A DNA stretch of 64,000 bases, from assembly GCF_007830515.1 (NCBI RefSeq), contig NZ_VLKT01000001.1, positions 124,001 to 188,000 on the forward strand. The letters are read 5' to 3'. Numbering within the stretch: the first letter of the stretch is position 1; every line of letters begins with the position of its first letter. Shown one piece after another: positions 26,281-38,427 of the stretch. The position numbers and the translations under genes were made by a program. Below the pieces are notes generated by a model. The model worked only from the letters and a program-made list of their open reading frames with translations, ran no database searches and had not been told where the DNA came from. The stretch comes from Mesorhizobium tianshanense. GTDB lineage: Bacteria > Pseudomonadota > Alphaproteobacteria > Rhizobiales > Rhizobiaceae.

Positions 26281-27216
26281 ATGAATGTATCCAGATTCGT
26301 TCGTATCGCCTTGCTGGGAGCCGCTTGGTCAGTGCCGTCGATCGCTTTGGCGCAGGAATCGTCCCTTTGGCCGGTTTATGAGAACACGCTCAAATCGGCA
26401 AAGTATATCGATCTGACCCATGCCTACGAGCCGGTGCAACCCGTATGGCCGGGCTTCGCCAATGCCAAATTCAAACCGGCTGTCGCCGGGAAGGGCATCG
26501 AGGGCTACGTCAAGGCCGGCGAAGAGTTCACCTACGACAAGCATGGGTTCGTCGCGAGCGCCTACGAGTTGTCGACGGACCAGTATGGCACGCAGCTCGA
26601 TCCGCCCTCCCACTGGAACCCGCTCGGTGCAACGATCAGCGACCTGCCGGCCACTTATGCCGTGCGGCCGCTCGTCGTCATCGACATCAGCGGCAAGGTG
26701 CAGACTGACGAAGGCTATCACCTCCAGGTCGCCGACATCGAAGAGTGGGAAAAGGAGCACGGCCGCATACCGGAGGGTTCGGTCGTCTTCGTGCGTTCGG
26801 ATTGGTACAAGAAATGGTCCGATGCCGCCCGCTTCAACCAGAAGCCGTTTCCGGGCGTCAGTCTGGACGCGCTGAAGTTCCTGCATCTGGAGCGGAAGAT
26901 TCTGTTCCACGGCCATGAGCCGCTCGACACCGACACCACGCCCAATCTCGAAGGCGAACATTGGCTGCTACACAACGATTTCACGCAGGCGGAAGGCGTT
27001 GCAAACCTCGACAAGGTGCCAGAGGCCGGGGCGTTGGTCACAATCGGCTTTGCCAAGCCGCTCGGCGGGTCAGGCGGATATGCGCGTTACATCGCTATCG
27101 CACCCGCCGACTGGACGGAGGGCGTTTCGGTCACCGAAGCGCCTGGTGTGCCGCTTTCCCGGCAAAACGCGCCGCTCAAGCGCGACGAGAACGGCGTCTT
27201 CCGTCCGACGCCCTGA
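26281..27216 (+). CDS. Secreted cyclase-family metal-dependent hydrolase
   Basis: A 311-residue member of the cyclase family (kynurenine formamidase/isatin hydrolase fold). A signal peptide is visible (FVRIALLGAAWSVPSIALAQ, cleavage near residue 25), so it acts in the periplasm. The family motif HxGTHxDxPxH reads QYGTQLDPPSH: the two leading His are Gln, while Asp and the last His are kept; later FHGHEPLDTD supplies further ligands. This may mark a clade with altered metal or substrate use. The ATG at 26281 begins the signal peptide; the open frame further upstream covers the small-RNA candidate. Confidence 0.82.
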   Translation: MNVSRFVRIALLGAAWSVPSIALAQESSLWPVYENTLKSAKYIDLTHAYEPVQPVWPGFANAKFKPAVAGKGIEGYVKAGEEFTYDKHGFVASAYELSTDQYGTQLDPPSHWNPLGATISDLPATYAVRPLVVIDISGKVQTDEGYHLQVADIEEWEKEHGRIPEGSVVFVRSDWYKKWSDAARFNQKPFPGVSLDALKFLHLERKILFHGHEPLDTDTTPNLEGEHWLLHNDFTQAEGVANLDKVPEAGALVTIGFAKPLGGSGGYARYIAIAPADWTEGVSVTEAPGVPLSRQNAPLKRDENGVFRPTP

Positions 27217-27398
27217 TCGCTGGCGATATCAATCGCCGGGCCGGGCCATGGCGCGTATCTGTCGCGCAAGCCGGGACAGAAGGTCCAGGCGATCAGCCGC
27301 TCCGGCGCTCGCGAAAACGTGACCGTAACGGCGATAGCCATCATGATCGCCAGCGCTATCGTGGCATGAGCGCGCCAGGCCTGCCACGGGAGACAGCC

Positions 27399-28226
27399 AT
27401 GCTCCGCCTATCCGCCGCCGTTCTGCTGACCTTGGCTTTCTGGCCGCTCGCCGCTTTGGCCCAGGGCGTGCCGCCGCCGTCGAGATGCGTTGCGATCGCC
27501 GAAGCGCTGCCGTCGGCCACCTATGCCAGTTTCACGACGCCAGAGGCGCGGGCGCCTCTGCTGGCCGAGGCTCTCGCCGACGGCGACGTTACGATCACCT
27601 ATGCCGGCCATTCGACCTACATCATCGAGACGCCCGCCGGCGTCAGGATCGCCACCGACTTTTCCGGCGTCTACGGCACTGACCCGCTGCCGCGCGTGGT
27701 GACCATGAACAAGGCCCACCGCACCCATTATTCGGACCTTCCGGATCCTGCTATCGAATATGTGCTGCGCGGTTGGAATCCGGACGGCGGTCCGGCGCGC
27801 CACGCCCTTGTCGTCGACGATGTCTACATCCGCAACGTGCCGACGGATATCCGCAATGGCGGCGATCTCGGCAAGGACGGCAATTCCATCTTCATCTTCG
27901 AAGTGGCGGGACTCTGCATCGGCCATCTCGGCCATCTGCACCACCGGCTGGAGGACGCGCATTACGGCGCCATCGGCCGGCTCGACATCCTCATGGTGCC
28001 TATCGACGGCGGCATGACGCTGTCGCTCGACCGGATGACCGAAATCACCACGCGGCTCTATTCCTCGATGATCCTGCCTATGCATCGCCATTCAACTCCG
28101 ATCAGCGAATTCACAGGCAGGATGGGCGACGATTTCGCGGTGGAATTCCTCTCCGGCCGGTCGCTGACGGTTTCGCTGAAGACCTTGCCCGACCGGCCGA
28201 CGATCATCATCCTCGAAGGGGTTTGA
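27399..28226 (+). CDS. Periplasmic MBL-fold hydrolase, UlaG-like
   Basis: A 275-residue protein with a signal peptide (MLRLSAAVLLTLAFWPLAALAQG). The beta-lactamase fold is of the UlaG/L-ascorbate lactonase-like type: VTITYAGHSTYIIETPAGVRIATD, then NMKAH...HYSDLPDP, HLGHLHHRL and a final ILPMHRHST. The canonical HxHxDH is replaced by AHRTHYSD, as in part of this group. It follows the cyclase gene by 182 bp on the same strand; both are secreted hydrolases and might act together, though nothing else supports it. Confidence 0.8.
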   Translation: MLRLSAAVLLTLAFWPLAALAQGVPPPSRCVAIAEALPSATYASFTTPEARAPLLAEALADGDVTITYAGHSTYIIETPAGVRIATDFSGVYGTDPLPRVVTMNKAHRTHYSDLPDPAIEYVLRGWNPDGGPARHALVVDDVYIRNVPTDIRNGGDLGKDGNSIFIFEVAGLCIGHLGHLHHRLEDAHYGAIGRLDILMVPIDGGMTLSLDRMTEITTRLYSSMILPMHRHSTPISEFTGRMGDDFAVEFLSGRSLTVSLKTLPDRPTIIILEGV

Positions 28227-28551
28227 CCGCTTCGTCCCGATCGTTCCGCCGTGCGCAAACTCTTCGTTCCACCTGACCGCGATCAGGCATGTCCCGGAGG
28301 AGTATTACGCCAATGCCGGAGACGATTTTGAAATGAAATGCAAATTCTCGAATTGGCTGCATGGCTGAACCGCTGAAGTCGCTGACAAGCTATTCTCATA
28401 ATCAACTGCAGGCGACAGCCCCGACCAGCCCGCTGCTTTTTACTGGACGTAAGAATGTTTGATGCGTCGACGAAGAAGCGACGGTTGACCTGTCGGGCAC
28501 CGGTCCCGATGATGACGCCTGCGCGGGTGGCGTCCATGGAAGGGACTGTAT
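28227..28551. other. Intergenic stretch, nothing recognised
   Basis: The 325 bp between the MBL-fold gene and the small lipoprotein gene hold no terminator, repeat or convincing reading frame. A 33-codon frame near 28362 has no coding character. Confidence 0.4.
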
Positions 28552-28722
28552 ATGACCCGCAAACTGCCCTTATTCGCCGCGTTCGGCCTGGCGCTTGCTG
28601 CCCTCGCGGCGTGTAGCCAAACTCAAACAGGAGGAACGCCGGCGACGACCGCTGGCCAGCTGCCGCCACCTCCAGCCGACACGATGACGCCGGCACCAGC
28701 TCAGACCGCCCCTGTTCAGTAG
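28552..28722 (+). CDS. Small proline-rich lipoprotein
   Basis: A 56-residue protein. MTRKLPLFAAFGLALAALAAC is a lipoprotein signal peptide with lipobox LAAC and Cys near residue 21 as the lipidated residue. The mature part (SQTQTGGTPATT...PPPPADTMTPAPAQTAPVQ) is Pro/Thr/Ala-rich and unstructured, typical of short envelope lipoproteins. There is no strong ribosome site. It lies between an intergenic stretch and a convergent acetyltransferase-like gene. Confidence 0.6.
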   Translation: MTRKLPLFAAFGLALAALAACSQTQTGGTPATTAGQLPPPPADTMTPAPAQTAPVQ

Positions 28723-28856
28723 CGGATCGTAGTTTCAGAGAAATCGAACCCTCGCCTCGCCCGAGGCGGGGGCTCCTTCGGCGTCAATCGCATCGAGCAA
28801 GATCACCGACGCGTCAGCCGCAAATCGGTGCAGCCTGATTGATGTCGCGCCTTCGT

Positions 28857-29741
28857 TCAGGGACCGAACAGCACAAGCTCGGTGAACGTCAGATCTCCGA
28901 GCGACGGTGGTCTGGGACCCTTGAAGTATTTCAGTCCCCTGTTGGGGCGGTACCACCCGTACAGACCCGCAATCGGCTCCTTGGCATCGACGACACAAAG
29001 CAGGATCCCGCGTCGCAAGAGAAAGCGCCCCAGAGCACCGGCGCACTGGGCCAAATCCGTGAGAGAGCGGCAATAGGCGATCTGAAAGCATGGGATAAGG
29101 CCGCGCAATGTTCGGCGCGGCATCAACACAAAGGGAAACGCCTCTCCGTCGCAAATGCAAATCAATGACAGGCAGCCCAGCGCGGCGTGTTCCGAGAGGA
29201 TGTATCTCTCGCTGTCGGACAGCATCGCCATTTCCGCGAGATCGGGACGAACTTCGAGCCCGCGACATGACCGCGGCGCCGAATTCAAAGCCGGCAAGAA
29301 GGCAAATTGTCCGGTGGAAAAGGGGCGAAAGCCGAGCGCCCAGTTGGCCTTCAATGTCGCGGGCGCCGGCGAAATGTTCGTGTAGGTCACATCCCTTCGC
29401 CTGAGAACCTTCGCAACCAACATGGCGGCATAGGGACGGAATTCCGCGTCGACCGACCAGCTTGAAAGGTTGCAGCGGATTTCGTCGCCGTCCTGCCCCC
29501 GGTAACGGCTGTAAAGGGTCAGCACGACGCCGACGATCCGATCAGCCTTCTCCAAGGCAAAGCCGTATCGTTGGAATTCGGCGACGGCGGGCCGCTGCGA
29601 CAAACGGGTCAGCGCCTGTATCCAGTAACTCCGATCACGCTCCGGAAAGCCCCTGCACAGGCAGTCGACCACTCCTTCCCAATCAGCTTCGCAAATTGGG
29701 CGACAGCGAAGATCGGAAGGGAGAGCGCCAAGTACGGCCAT
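28857..29741 (-). CDS. GNAT-like acyltransferase
   Basis: A 294-residue protein. The first 140 residues fit an acetyltransferase fold: CRPICEADWEGVVDCLCRGFPERDRSYW, then FALEKADRIVGVVLTLYSRYRG and SSWSVDAEFRPYAAMLVAKVLRR. The second half (SLICICDGEAFPFVLMPRRTLRG and ILLCVVDAKEPIAGLYGWYRPNRGLKYFKGP) may be a second, degenerate GNAT unit. It resembles rhizobial proteins annotated as acyl-CoA acyltransferases near polysaccharide genes; no such genes are here. The ATG at 29741 was preferred to a TTG two codons upstream. Confidence 0.6.
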   Translation of the reverse strand: MAVLGALPSDLRCRPICEADWEGVVDCLCRGFPERDRSYWIQALTRLSQRPAVAEFQRYGFALEKADRIVGVVLTLYSRYRGQDGDEIRCNLSSWSVDAEFRPYAAMLVAKVLRRRDVTYTNISPAPATLKANWALGFRPFSTGQFAFLPALNSAPRSCRGLEVRPDLAEMAMLSDSERYILSEHAALGCLSLICICDGEAFPFVLMPRRTLRGLIPCFQIAYCRSLTDLAQCAGALGRFLLRRGILLCVVDAKEPIAGLYGWYRPNRGLKYFKGPRPPSLGDLTFTELVLFGP

Positions 29742-29921
29742 AATCAACTCTAGGATACGACAAATTTACTTAGATATGCTTCATGCGCCAACATATTGGT
29801 CGGCAACGATTAATAATCTGTACGTCTTTTCAAGACGACTTTCCGCAGTCATCGGATCGCATGATGCGTCGATGACCTGCTCCCGTCAGCTAAGGATTCG
29901 TTAACCAAAACCCTATCTACT

Positions 29922-30011
29922 GATCGGCAATTCACCTCCAACTCGCGACCACGGATGTACTGGCACGGGTGTCGAGGTGGAACGAAAGGTCGGCCGTGTG
30001 CCGGCCTTTTT
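29922..30011 (+). ncRNA. Putative small RNA, copy 2
   Basis: A 90-nt element homologous to 25984-26077. A -10-like CTATCT lies just upstream at about 29912-29917, which would place the transcript start near GATCGGCAATTC. The terminator stem AAAGGTCGGC/GCCGGCCTTT is longer than in copy 1, and bases that differ between the copies keep the pairing, as expected for a structured RNA. It ends in a T-run at 30006-30011. Confidence 0.6.
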
Positions 30012-30148
30012 GCTTTCAAGGGCTATTATGCGCGGGAAATCACTTCGCGGTTTCGTTGGGCATCGTGCCTTTGCAAAACATATTGTGATCGCCGCCATTG
30101 TCCGTACCATATCGCGGTGCGGGCAAGGCGGAAGGACGAGGACTTGCA

Positions 30149-30520
30149 ATGAAACGCGCAGCGGGGCTGTCGGCGATTGCGGGCGCGATGTTGGCAGGCG
30201 CCACCTGTCAATCGAATGCCACGACGCTCAACACCATGGACGACGTCGGGTCTGCGATCCAGGCGTGCTGGACTCCGCCGGCGGATGCCGGGAAGTCCAC
30301 CGTCACGTTAAGCTTCAGCTTCAAGCGCGACGGCACGCTGATCGGCCCGCCCAGGCCGACCGCCATCAATGTGACCGGCGACGCGAAGGCACGGCAATCA
30401 TTTGTCGATGCCGCGATCGCCGCCTTGGAAGACTGCTTGCCGCTGCGCTTTTCGCCGGCGCTCGCCCAAGGGATTGCAGGCAGCGTCTTCACCCTGCAAT
30501 TCGACTCTCCCAAACAATAG
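30149..30520 (+). CDS. Exported TonB-C/TolA-like small protein
   Basis: A 123-residue protein with an N-terminal export signal (MKRAAGLSAIAGAMLAGATCQSNA). The mature domain, VGSAIQACWTPPADAGKSTVTLSFSFKRDGTLIGPPRPTAINV shape with ALEDCLPLRFSPALA, has the pattern of TonB/TolA C-terminal domains: a helix, then a beta hairpin with the RDG turn. Such stand-alone domains are common in Mesorhizobium and of unknown role; it lacks the TonB membrane anchor. GAAGGACGAGGA precedes the ATG. Confidence 0.72.
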   Translation: MKRAAGLSAIAGAMLAGATCQSNATTLNTMDDVGSAIQACWTPPADAGKSTVTLSFSFKRDGTLIGPPRPTAINVTGDAKARQSFVDAAIAALEDCLPLRFSPALAQGIAGSVFTLQFDSPKQ

Positions 30521-30580
30521 CTTGTCGCCCAAACAATAGCTGGGCGCTATCCCCGCTCGTTTCCGGGTGAGCCGACGGCA

Positions 30581-30796
30581 TCAGCGGTGCCCGCGCCTCG
30601 CATCGACATGGCGTGCCAGTTCCGGCGTCTCGAAGACGTAGTCGCTCCAGGCCGATTCCGGAATCTGGCCGGCCAGATAGCATTCCAGCAGAAGACTTTG
30701 CCCAGGACTGAGAGGTCTCGGCGCGCGTTCGTGGTCCAGTCCAAGCGAGTGAAACAGATTTCTGGTCAGGTCCGAGACATTGAAGTGGATCGACAT
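30581..30796 (-). CDS. Hypothetical small protein
   Basis: A 71-residue protein, MSIHFNVSDLTRNLFHSLGL then LSPGQSLLLECYLAGQIPESAWSDYVFE. AAAGGA lies 8 bp before the ATG, a good ribosome site, and the amino-acid pattern (a helix with regularly spaced leucines, then an acidic tail) looks coding. I do not recognise a family. Its upstream region overlaps a dispersed repeat. Confidence 0.55.
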   Translation of the reverse strand: MSIHFNVSDLTRNLFHSLGLDHERAPRPLSPGQSLLLECYLAGQIPESAWSDYVFETPELARHVDARRGHR

Positions 30797-30825
30797 TTGC
30801 GGTGTCCTTTGACCATCCAGCGCAC

Positions 30826-30913
30826 GATCCCGAAAATCGATTTCGATTTCTCGGAAGCGCAAAATCAAACGTACAGTCTCCTTTGCGCATCCCAACGGAC
30901 CGCAGCGCTGCAA
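30826..30913. repeat. Dispersed intergenic repeat (AATCGATTTCGATT family), copy 1
   Basis: Contains the dyad CCGAAAATCGATTTCGATTTCTCGG followed by TTTGCGCATCCCAACGGACCGCAGCGCTGCAATGG-like sequence (both split here from longer runs). The same two blocks in the same order occur at 32746-32852. It lies in the promoter region of the small minus-strand gene at 30581. The next 340 bp, to 31251, are AT-rich and hold only a TCTGGCAA/TTGCCAGA hairpin at 31136-31159. Confidence 0.5.
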
Positions 30914-31251
30914 TGGCCAATTAACGCCGAAGGCAGGATAAAGGTTTCAGCGTGGATCTGGTGGTAACGACAGATTGATCGATGGCGGCCGGATTGATCG
31001 AGCGAACCCAAAATCCACCGGTTATGTTAGATTTTGGCGATCGCGTCGGAGTTGTTTTCAGGTTCGGCTAAATCTTGAAACAAAAGTGTAAAATCGAATT
31101 TACGCTATTGAATATATTGCGCAAATATTGAAGTCTCTGGCAAACGTAAGCTTGCCAGAATTAGATAAACCTCATTTAGAAACGACTTATTCAAGATCGA
31201 CAAAGAATACGCTCCAGGTTCTCGGCGGAAACAGGGACAATAGTCGCTCCA

Positions 31252-32232
31252 ATGACACGTTTCTGGTCTGACATGGTCCTTGTGCTGGTATCGGTAGCGA
31301 CATTTACGCTCGGCATTTCCTCTTCTTATGCGGATAGCTGCAGCGCGATCAGAAGCCAGATGCGTTCGGCCGATCGCGGCGGGTCGAGTCCGCAGCTTGC
31401 CCAGTTGCGCCGGCAGCTTGTCGCGATCCAGAGGTTGGAGAAACAGCGCCAATGCTCGGCGAAAAGTTCGATGGTCGGGTTCTTCTTCAACCCCTGCGCC
31501 GATCTCGTCAGGAGTAAGGCGCAGGTGCAACGCCGGATCGCGAGCGCGTCGAATTCGTACAGGGACAAGTCCGGCCTGCAGGCCAGGTTCGTCGCCCTGG
31601 GCTGCGCACCTGCAGCCAAGAAGCGGGAACGGCAAGCGCAACAGCGTTCAGCGGCCCAGTTCGCCGGCGTGACGCCTGGCGGTTCGATGCTGTTTTGTGT
31701 GCGCCTTTCGGACGGATATTTCTTCCCCGCGCCAAAATCGCAATTCGCCAAAAGGGATGATCTGAAGGACACTGTCGATCAGTGCCGCTACATTTGCGAC
31801 GATGCCGGCGTCGACCTCTACATGCTGGAAGATGCCAGCCGCGAGACCGAAGAAATGGTCGCTCTCGAGACGCGAAAACCCTATACGGAGCTTCCGGCCG
31901 CCTTCAGGTACCGCGACGACGCGAATTTCAAGGCGTGTAATGTCAGGCGGTATTCCCGGCGGGTCGCCGAACTCAGGGCACGGACGGTAACGCCCGCCAA
32001 CATGGCCAATGCCATCATTCCATTGCCGACGGCAAGGCCGGATCCTGGAGCCGTTGCGGAAATTCCCGGACCCGATGCCAAAGCCTTGGACATCAAAGCA
32101 TCAGGGGTCGAGGCCAAAGGCGCCGCCCAGCATCAGTCGATCGAAAAATTGACCGACGCGCGGCCGGTAAGGGTGGTCGGCCCGGCTTTTTTCCCTGAAG
32201 ACCGACCACTTAAGCCCGGGCCGCAGAACTGA
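31252..32232 (+). CDS. Exported DUF2865 protein
   Basis: A 326-residue secreted protein. The signal peptide is VLVLVSVATFTLGISSSYA. The mature part begins with a helical segment (CSAIRSQMRSADRG...QLAQLRRQLVAIQRLEKQRQC) and has the DUF2865 core: CVRLSDGYFFPAPKSQF, CRYICDDAGVDLYML and PYTELPAAFRYRDDANFKACNVR. Several paired cysteines suggest disulfides in the periplasm. Function is unknown, though DUF2865 proteins are widespread in Rhizobiales. The C-terminal 80 residues are low-complexity. It is convergent with a small lipoprotein gene. Confidence 0.83.
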   Translation: MTRFWSDMVLVLVSVATFTLGISSSYADSCSAIRSQMRSADRGGSSPQLAQLRRQLVAIQRLEKQRQCSAKSSMVGFFFNPCADLVRSKAQVQRRIASASNSYRDKSGLQARFVALGCAPAAKKRERQAQQRSAAQFAGVTPGGSMLFCVRLSDGYFFPAPKSQFAKRDDLKDTVDQCRYICDDAGVDLYMLEDASRETEEMVALETRKPYTELPAAFRYRDDANFKACNVRRYSRRVAELRARTVTPANMANAIIPLPTARPDPGAVAEIPGPDAKALDIKASGVEAKGAAQHQSIEKLTDARPVRVVGPAFFPEDRPLKPGPQN

Positions 32233-32316
32233 TGGCGTGCGGCCGACCGCTGCATCGGATGCGCAGCAAGGTTTTGAGGGCGGATCTTTGGTAATCGTCG
32301 TTTGAACGCCGGCTGG

Positions 32317-32670
32317 CTATTCACAGACCATCCGGACCCGTTTTCCGGGTTGACTGACGTTCTTGCAGGTGAGTGGTTTTGCCGGTTCGGACGACACGGG
32401 CGAATTGTTGGACGACTTCGTGATTCGTCTTCTCGGCGTGACAGGCGGTGTCGTTCTGCGGGTCGCCGCTTCCTTCGGGACTTCGGGCGCCACCGGAAAG
32501 ACATCGGTCCCCACCTGCGGCTGTCCGGCTTGCGCCTGCGGCGGCCTGTCCCAGACCCGCCGGACATCGAGCGGCCTTGGAATGATGACGGTGCCGTCGT
32601 AGCTGCGCGAGCAACCGCTCCCGAACAGCAGCATCGGGCACAGGAAAAAAGGCAGGATCCGTCCCAACAT
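32317..32670 (-). CDS. Small lipoprotein
   Basis: A 117-residue protein. The signal MLGRILPFFLCPMLLFGSGC ends in a lipobox (FGSGC), so the Cys near residue 20 should be lipidated. The middle is Pro/Thr/Arg-rich, and the C-terminus KPLTCKNVSQPGKRVRMVCE carries two cysteines likely to pair, which looks like a small conserved tail. It is convergent with the DUF2865 gene. Role unknown. Confidence 0.62.
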   Translation of the reverse strand: MLGRILPFFLCPMLLFGSGCSRSYDGTVIIPRPLDVRRVWDRPPQAQAGQPQVGTDVFPVAPEVPKEAATRRTTPPVTPRRRITKSSNNSPVSSEPAKPLTCKNVSQPGKRVRMVCE

Positions 32671-32745
32671 CAGCAACACCTTGCAGGATTTATAACGCGG
32701 CTTCGGTTCTGCCGACAACCGACGGAACGCCGCGGGCAAGGCTAG

Positions 32746-32852
32746 CGCATGACCCAGAAAATCGGAATCGATTTTCGCTGGGGATCATAACGCAACATTC
32801 AAGTGCTGCAGCATCCTTTTGCGCGTCCGAAAGGACGCGCGGCGCTGCAGTG
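32746..32852. repeat. Dispersed intergenic repeat (AATCGATTTCGATT family), copy 2
   Basis: Contains AAAATCGGAATCGATTTTCG, then TTTTGCGCGTCCGAAAGGACGCGC (itself a dyad around GAAAG) and GGCGCTGCAGTGG. It shares block order with the copy at 30826. It lies in the 350-bp gap before the hybrid kinase gene, which otherwise shows nothing. Confidence 0.55.
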
Positions 32853-33021
32853 GGGCGAATCCGAAATTCGTCCAGGTTTGAGCAGCGCAACGGGCGAATT
32901 CCAAATCCACCGCACCGGTGACGATCCGTTAAGGTTAGCGGAACGTTAATGCTTGTGGGGCACATTCCGCCGGCGAACCGCGGAGGGAGGGGTTCGGCCC
33001 TGATTCTCGAGTTGGGACGGC

Positions 33022-36828
<3,807 letters not shown>

Positions 36829-37217
36829 GGGTTCCTGTCGGGCTGTGGCGTTCAGCCGAGATTCGGCAACGCGTTGCGGACAAGACTATGGCGCGATCGC
36901 ACCATACCAAAGCGTGCGCCCGGTTGGGACAATAAGCGCATTCGAGTTCCGCTTCTCCAGTTACGGGCGGGAGCAGCGACCGCCGGCAAGAAACAGGGTC
37001 AGATCTACCCCAACGGACCTGTTTCGGCGATGGCGCGGCCTTGACATGATCTGGCCGTACGCAACGCGCTCCCGCCCGGATTTTCTTTCGACGCCGACTG
37101 TCGAGGGGGAATTCCGGCCGGAAACCGTGCAAGCCACTGATTCCGGCGGCAAACCACGGCTATGCCGGCGGGACCAGCGGCCATCTCTTTTCGCCATCGC
37201 TGTGCGGCGTTACCGGG
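36829..37217. other. Intergenic stretch before the Pho box
   Basis: Between the hybrid kinase and the Pho box I see no reading frame with coding character and no repeat. A long leader or an unannotated promoter for pstS would fit here, but nothing specific can be supported. Confidence 0.35.
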
Positions 37218-37246
37218 GTGACATGAAACTGTCATGTGACTGTAAT
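37218..37246 (+). promoter_or_regulatory. Pho box (PhoB binding site)
   Basis: Three half-sites at an 11-bp period: GTGACAT-GAAA-CTGTCAT-GTGA-CTGTAAT. The middle and right units match the CTGTCAT-N4-CTGTCAT consensus in 13 of 14 positions. It lies 78 bp before the pstS start codon and should drive the pst-phoU-phoB operon, giving positive autoregulation of PhoB at low phosphate. Confidence 0.85.
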
Positions 37247-37323
37247 AATCGGGGGCTATGGCCTCTCTGGGCGCCAACAGACAATGGCGCCGAGAGACCA
37301 TCTTCCGAACAGGAGCAGGCCAC

Positions 37324-38364
37324 ATGAACAAATTCATCCTTACGGCGTCGGCGGCAACGCTGGCGCTCGCCGCGTCGGCAGGCTATGCCGCCGCGCGCGA
37401 CCAGATCAAGATCGTCGGTTCGTCGACCGTGTTTCCGTATTCGCAGGCGGTCGCCGAGGAATTCGCCAACAAGACCGGCAAGCCGGCTCCGGTCGTGGAG
37501 TCGCTCGGCACGGGCGGCGGCTTCAAGGCTTTCTGCGGCGGCGTCGGCCCCGACCATGCCGACATCACCGGCGCCTCGCGCGCCATCAAGGAATCCGAAG
37601 TCAAGCTGTGCGCCGACAATGGTGTAACGGACATCACCGAAGCCCTCATCGGCTATGACGGTCTTTCCATCGCCGTCTCGCGCGCCAACACCACCGACTG
37701 GGATTTGACCGAAGAGCAGATATTCAAGGCGCTCGCCGCCGAACTTCCGGACGGCAAAGGCGGCTTCGTCGCCAACCCGAACAAGAAGTGGTCGGACATC
37801 GACGCATCCCTGCCGGCGACCGCGATCGTCGCTTTTGGCCCGCCCCCGACGTCCGGCACACGCGATGCATTCGTCGAGCTCGTGATGCATGACGGCTGCA
37901 AGGATCTCCCGGGCATGGCGGATCTGAAGAAGGCCGATGAAGACAAGTGGACCGAGGTCTGCTCGCGCATGCGTCAGGATGGCCCCTTCGTCGAAGCCGG
38001 CGAGAACGACAACCTCATCGTTCAGCGTCTCGAATCCGACCCGAACAGTGTCGGCATCTTCGGCTATTCGTTCCTCTATGAGAATTCCGATAAGCTCAAG
38101 GGTATTAAGGTCAACGACGTCGAGCCAAACTTCGACACGATCGCCGACGGTTCCTATCCGGTGGCGCGTCCGTTGTTCTTCTACGTCAAGAACGCTCATC
38201 GCGACGTTATTCCCGGCATGAAGGAGTTCCTTGAGGAATACGTGTCCGAAGCCGCCCTCGGCCCGGATGGCTACCTCGCCGAGCGTGGCCTGACCCCGCT
38301 CGCCGACGACAAACGCGCCGAGGTACAGAAGGCCGTTCTCGAAGGCAAGAAGTTCGGATCGTAA
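37324..38364 (+). CDS. pstS: Phosphate ABC transporter, periplasmic binding protein
   Basis: Binds inorganic phosphate in the periplasm and delivers it to PstCA. The 346-residue protein has a signal peptide (MNKFILTASAATLALAASAGYAAA) and the PBP fold DQIKIVGSSTVFPYSQAVAEEF, with phosphate-binding segments GTGGGFKAFCGG, DITGASRAI and PPPTSGTRDAF. It belongs to the PstS-like group common in alphaproteobacteria, longer between strands than E. coli PstS. A Pho box precedes it, and a strong hairpin follows it inside the operon. Confidence 0.95.
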   Translation: MNKFILTASAATLALAASAGYAAARDQIKIVGSSTVFPYSQAVAEEFANKTGKPAPVVESLGTGGGFKAFCGGVGPDHADITGASRAIKESEVKLCADNGVTDITEALIGYDGLSIAVSRANTTDWDLTEEQIFKALAAELPDGKGGFVANPNKKWSDIDASLPATAIVAFGPPPTSGTRDAFVELVMHDGCKDLPGMADLKKADEDKWTEVCSRMRQDGPFVEAGENDNLIVQRLESDPNSVGIFGYSFLYENSDKLKGIKVNDVEPNFDTIADGSYPVARPLFFYVKNAHRDVIPGMKEFLEEYVSEAALGPDGYLAERGLTPLADDKRAEVQKAVLEGKKFGS

Positions 38365-38375
38365 ATTCCGACAGC

Positions 38376-38410
38376 CTGCCGCCCGCGTTTCGCGGGCGGC
38401 AGTTTTAATT
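38376..38410 (+). terminator. Intra-operon attenuator after pstS
   Basis: A perfect 12-bp stem (CTGCCGCCCGCG/CGCGGGCGGCAG) with a TTT loop and a TTTTAATT tail. It lies between pstS and pstC, 12 bp after the pstS stop. Such partial terminators let the binding protein be made in excess over the membrane components. Confidence 0.85.
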
Positions 38411-38427
38411 GACCGGCAGGGGACGTC

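Noticed and set aside
28735..29268. 177-codon minus-strand frame inside the GNAT-like gene
   Set aside because: It lies in another frame of the better supported 294-residue protein.
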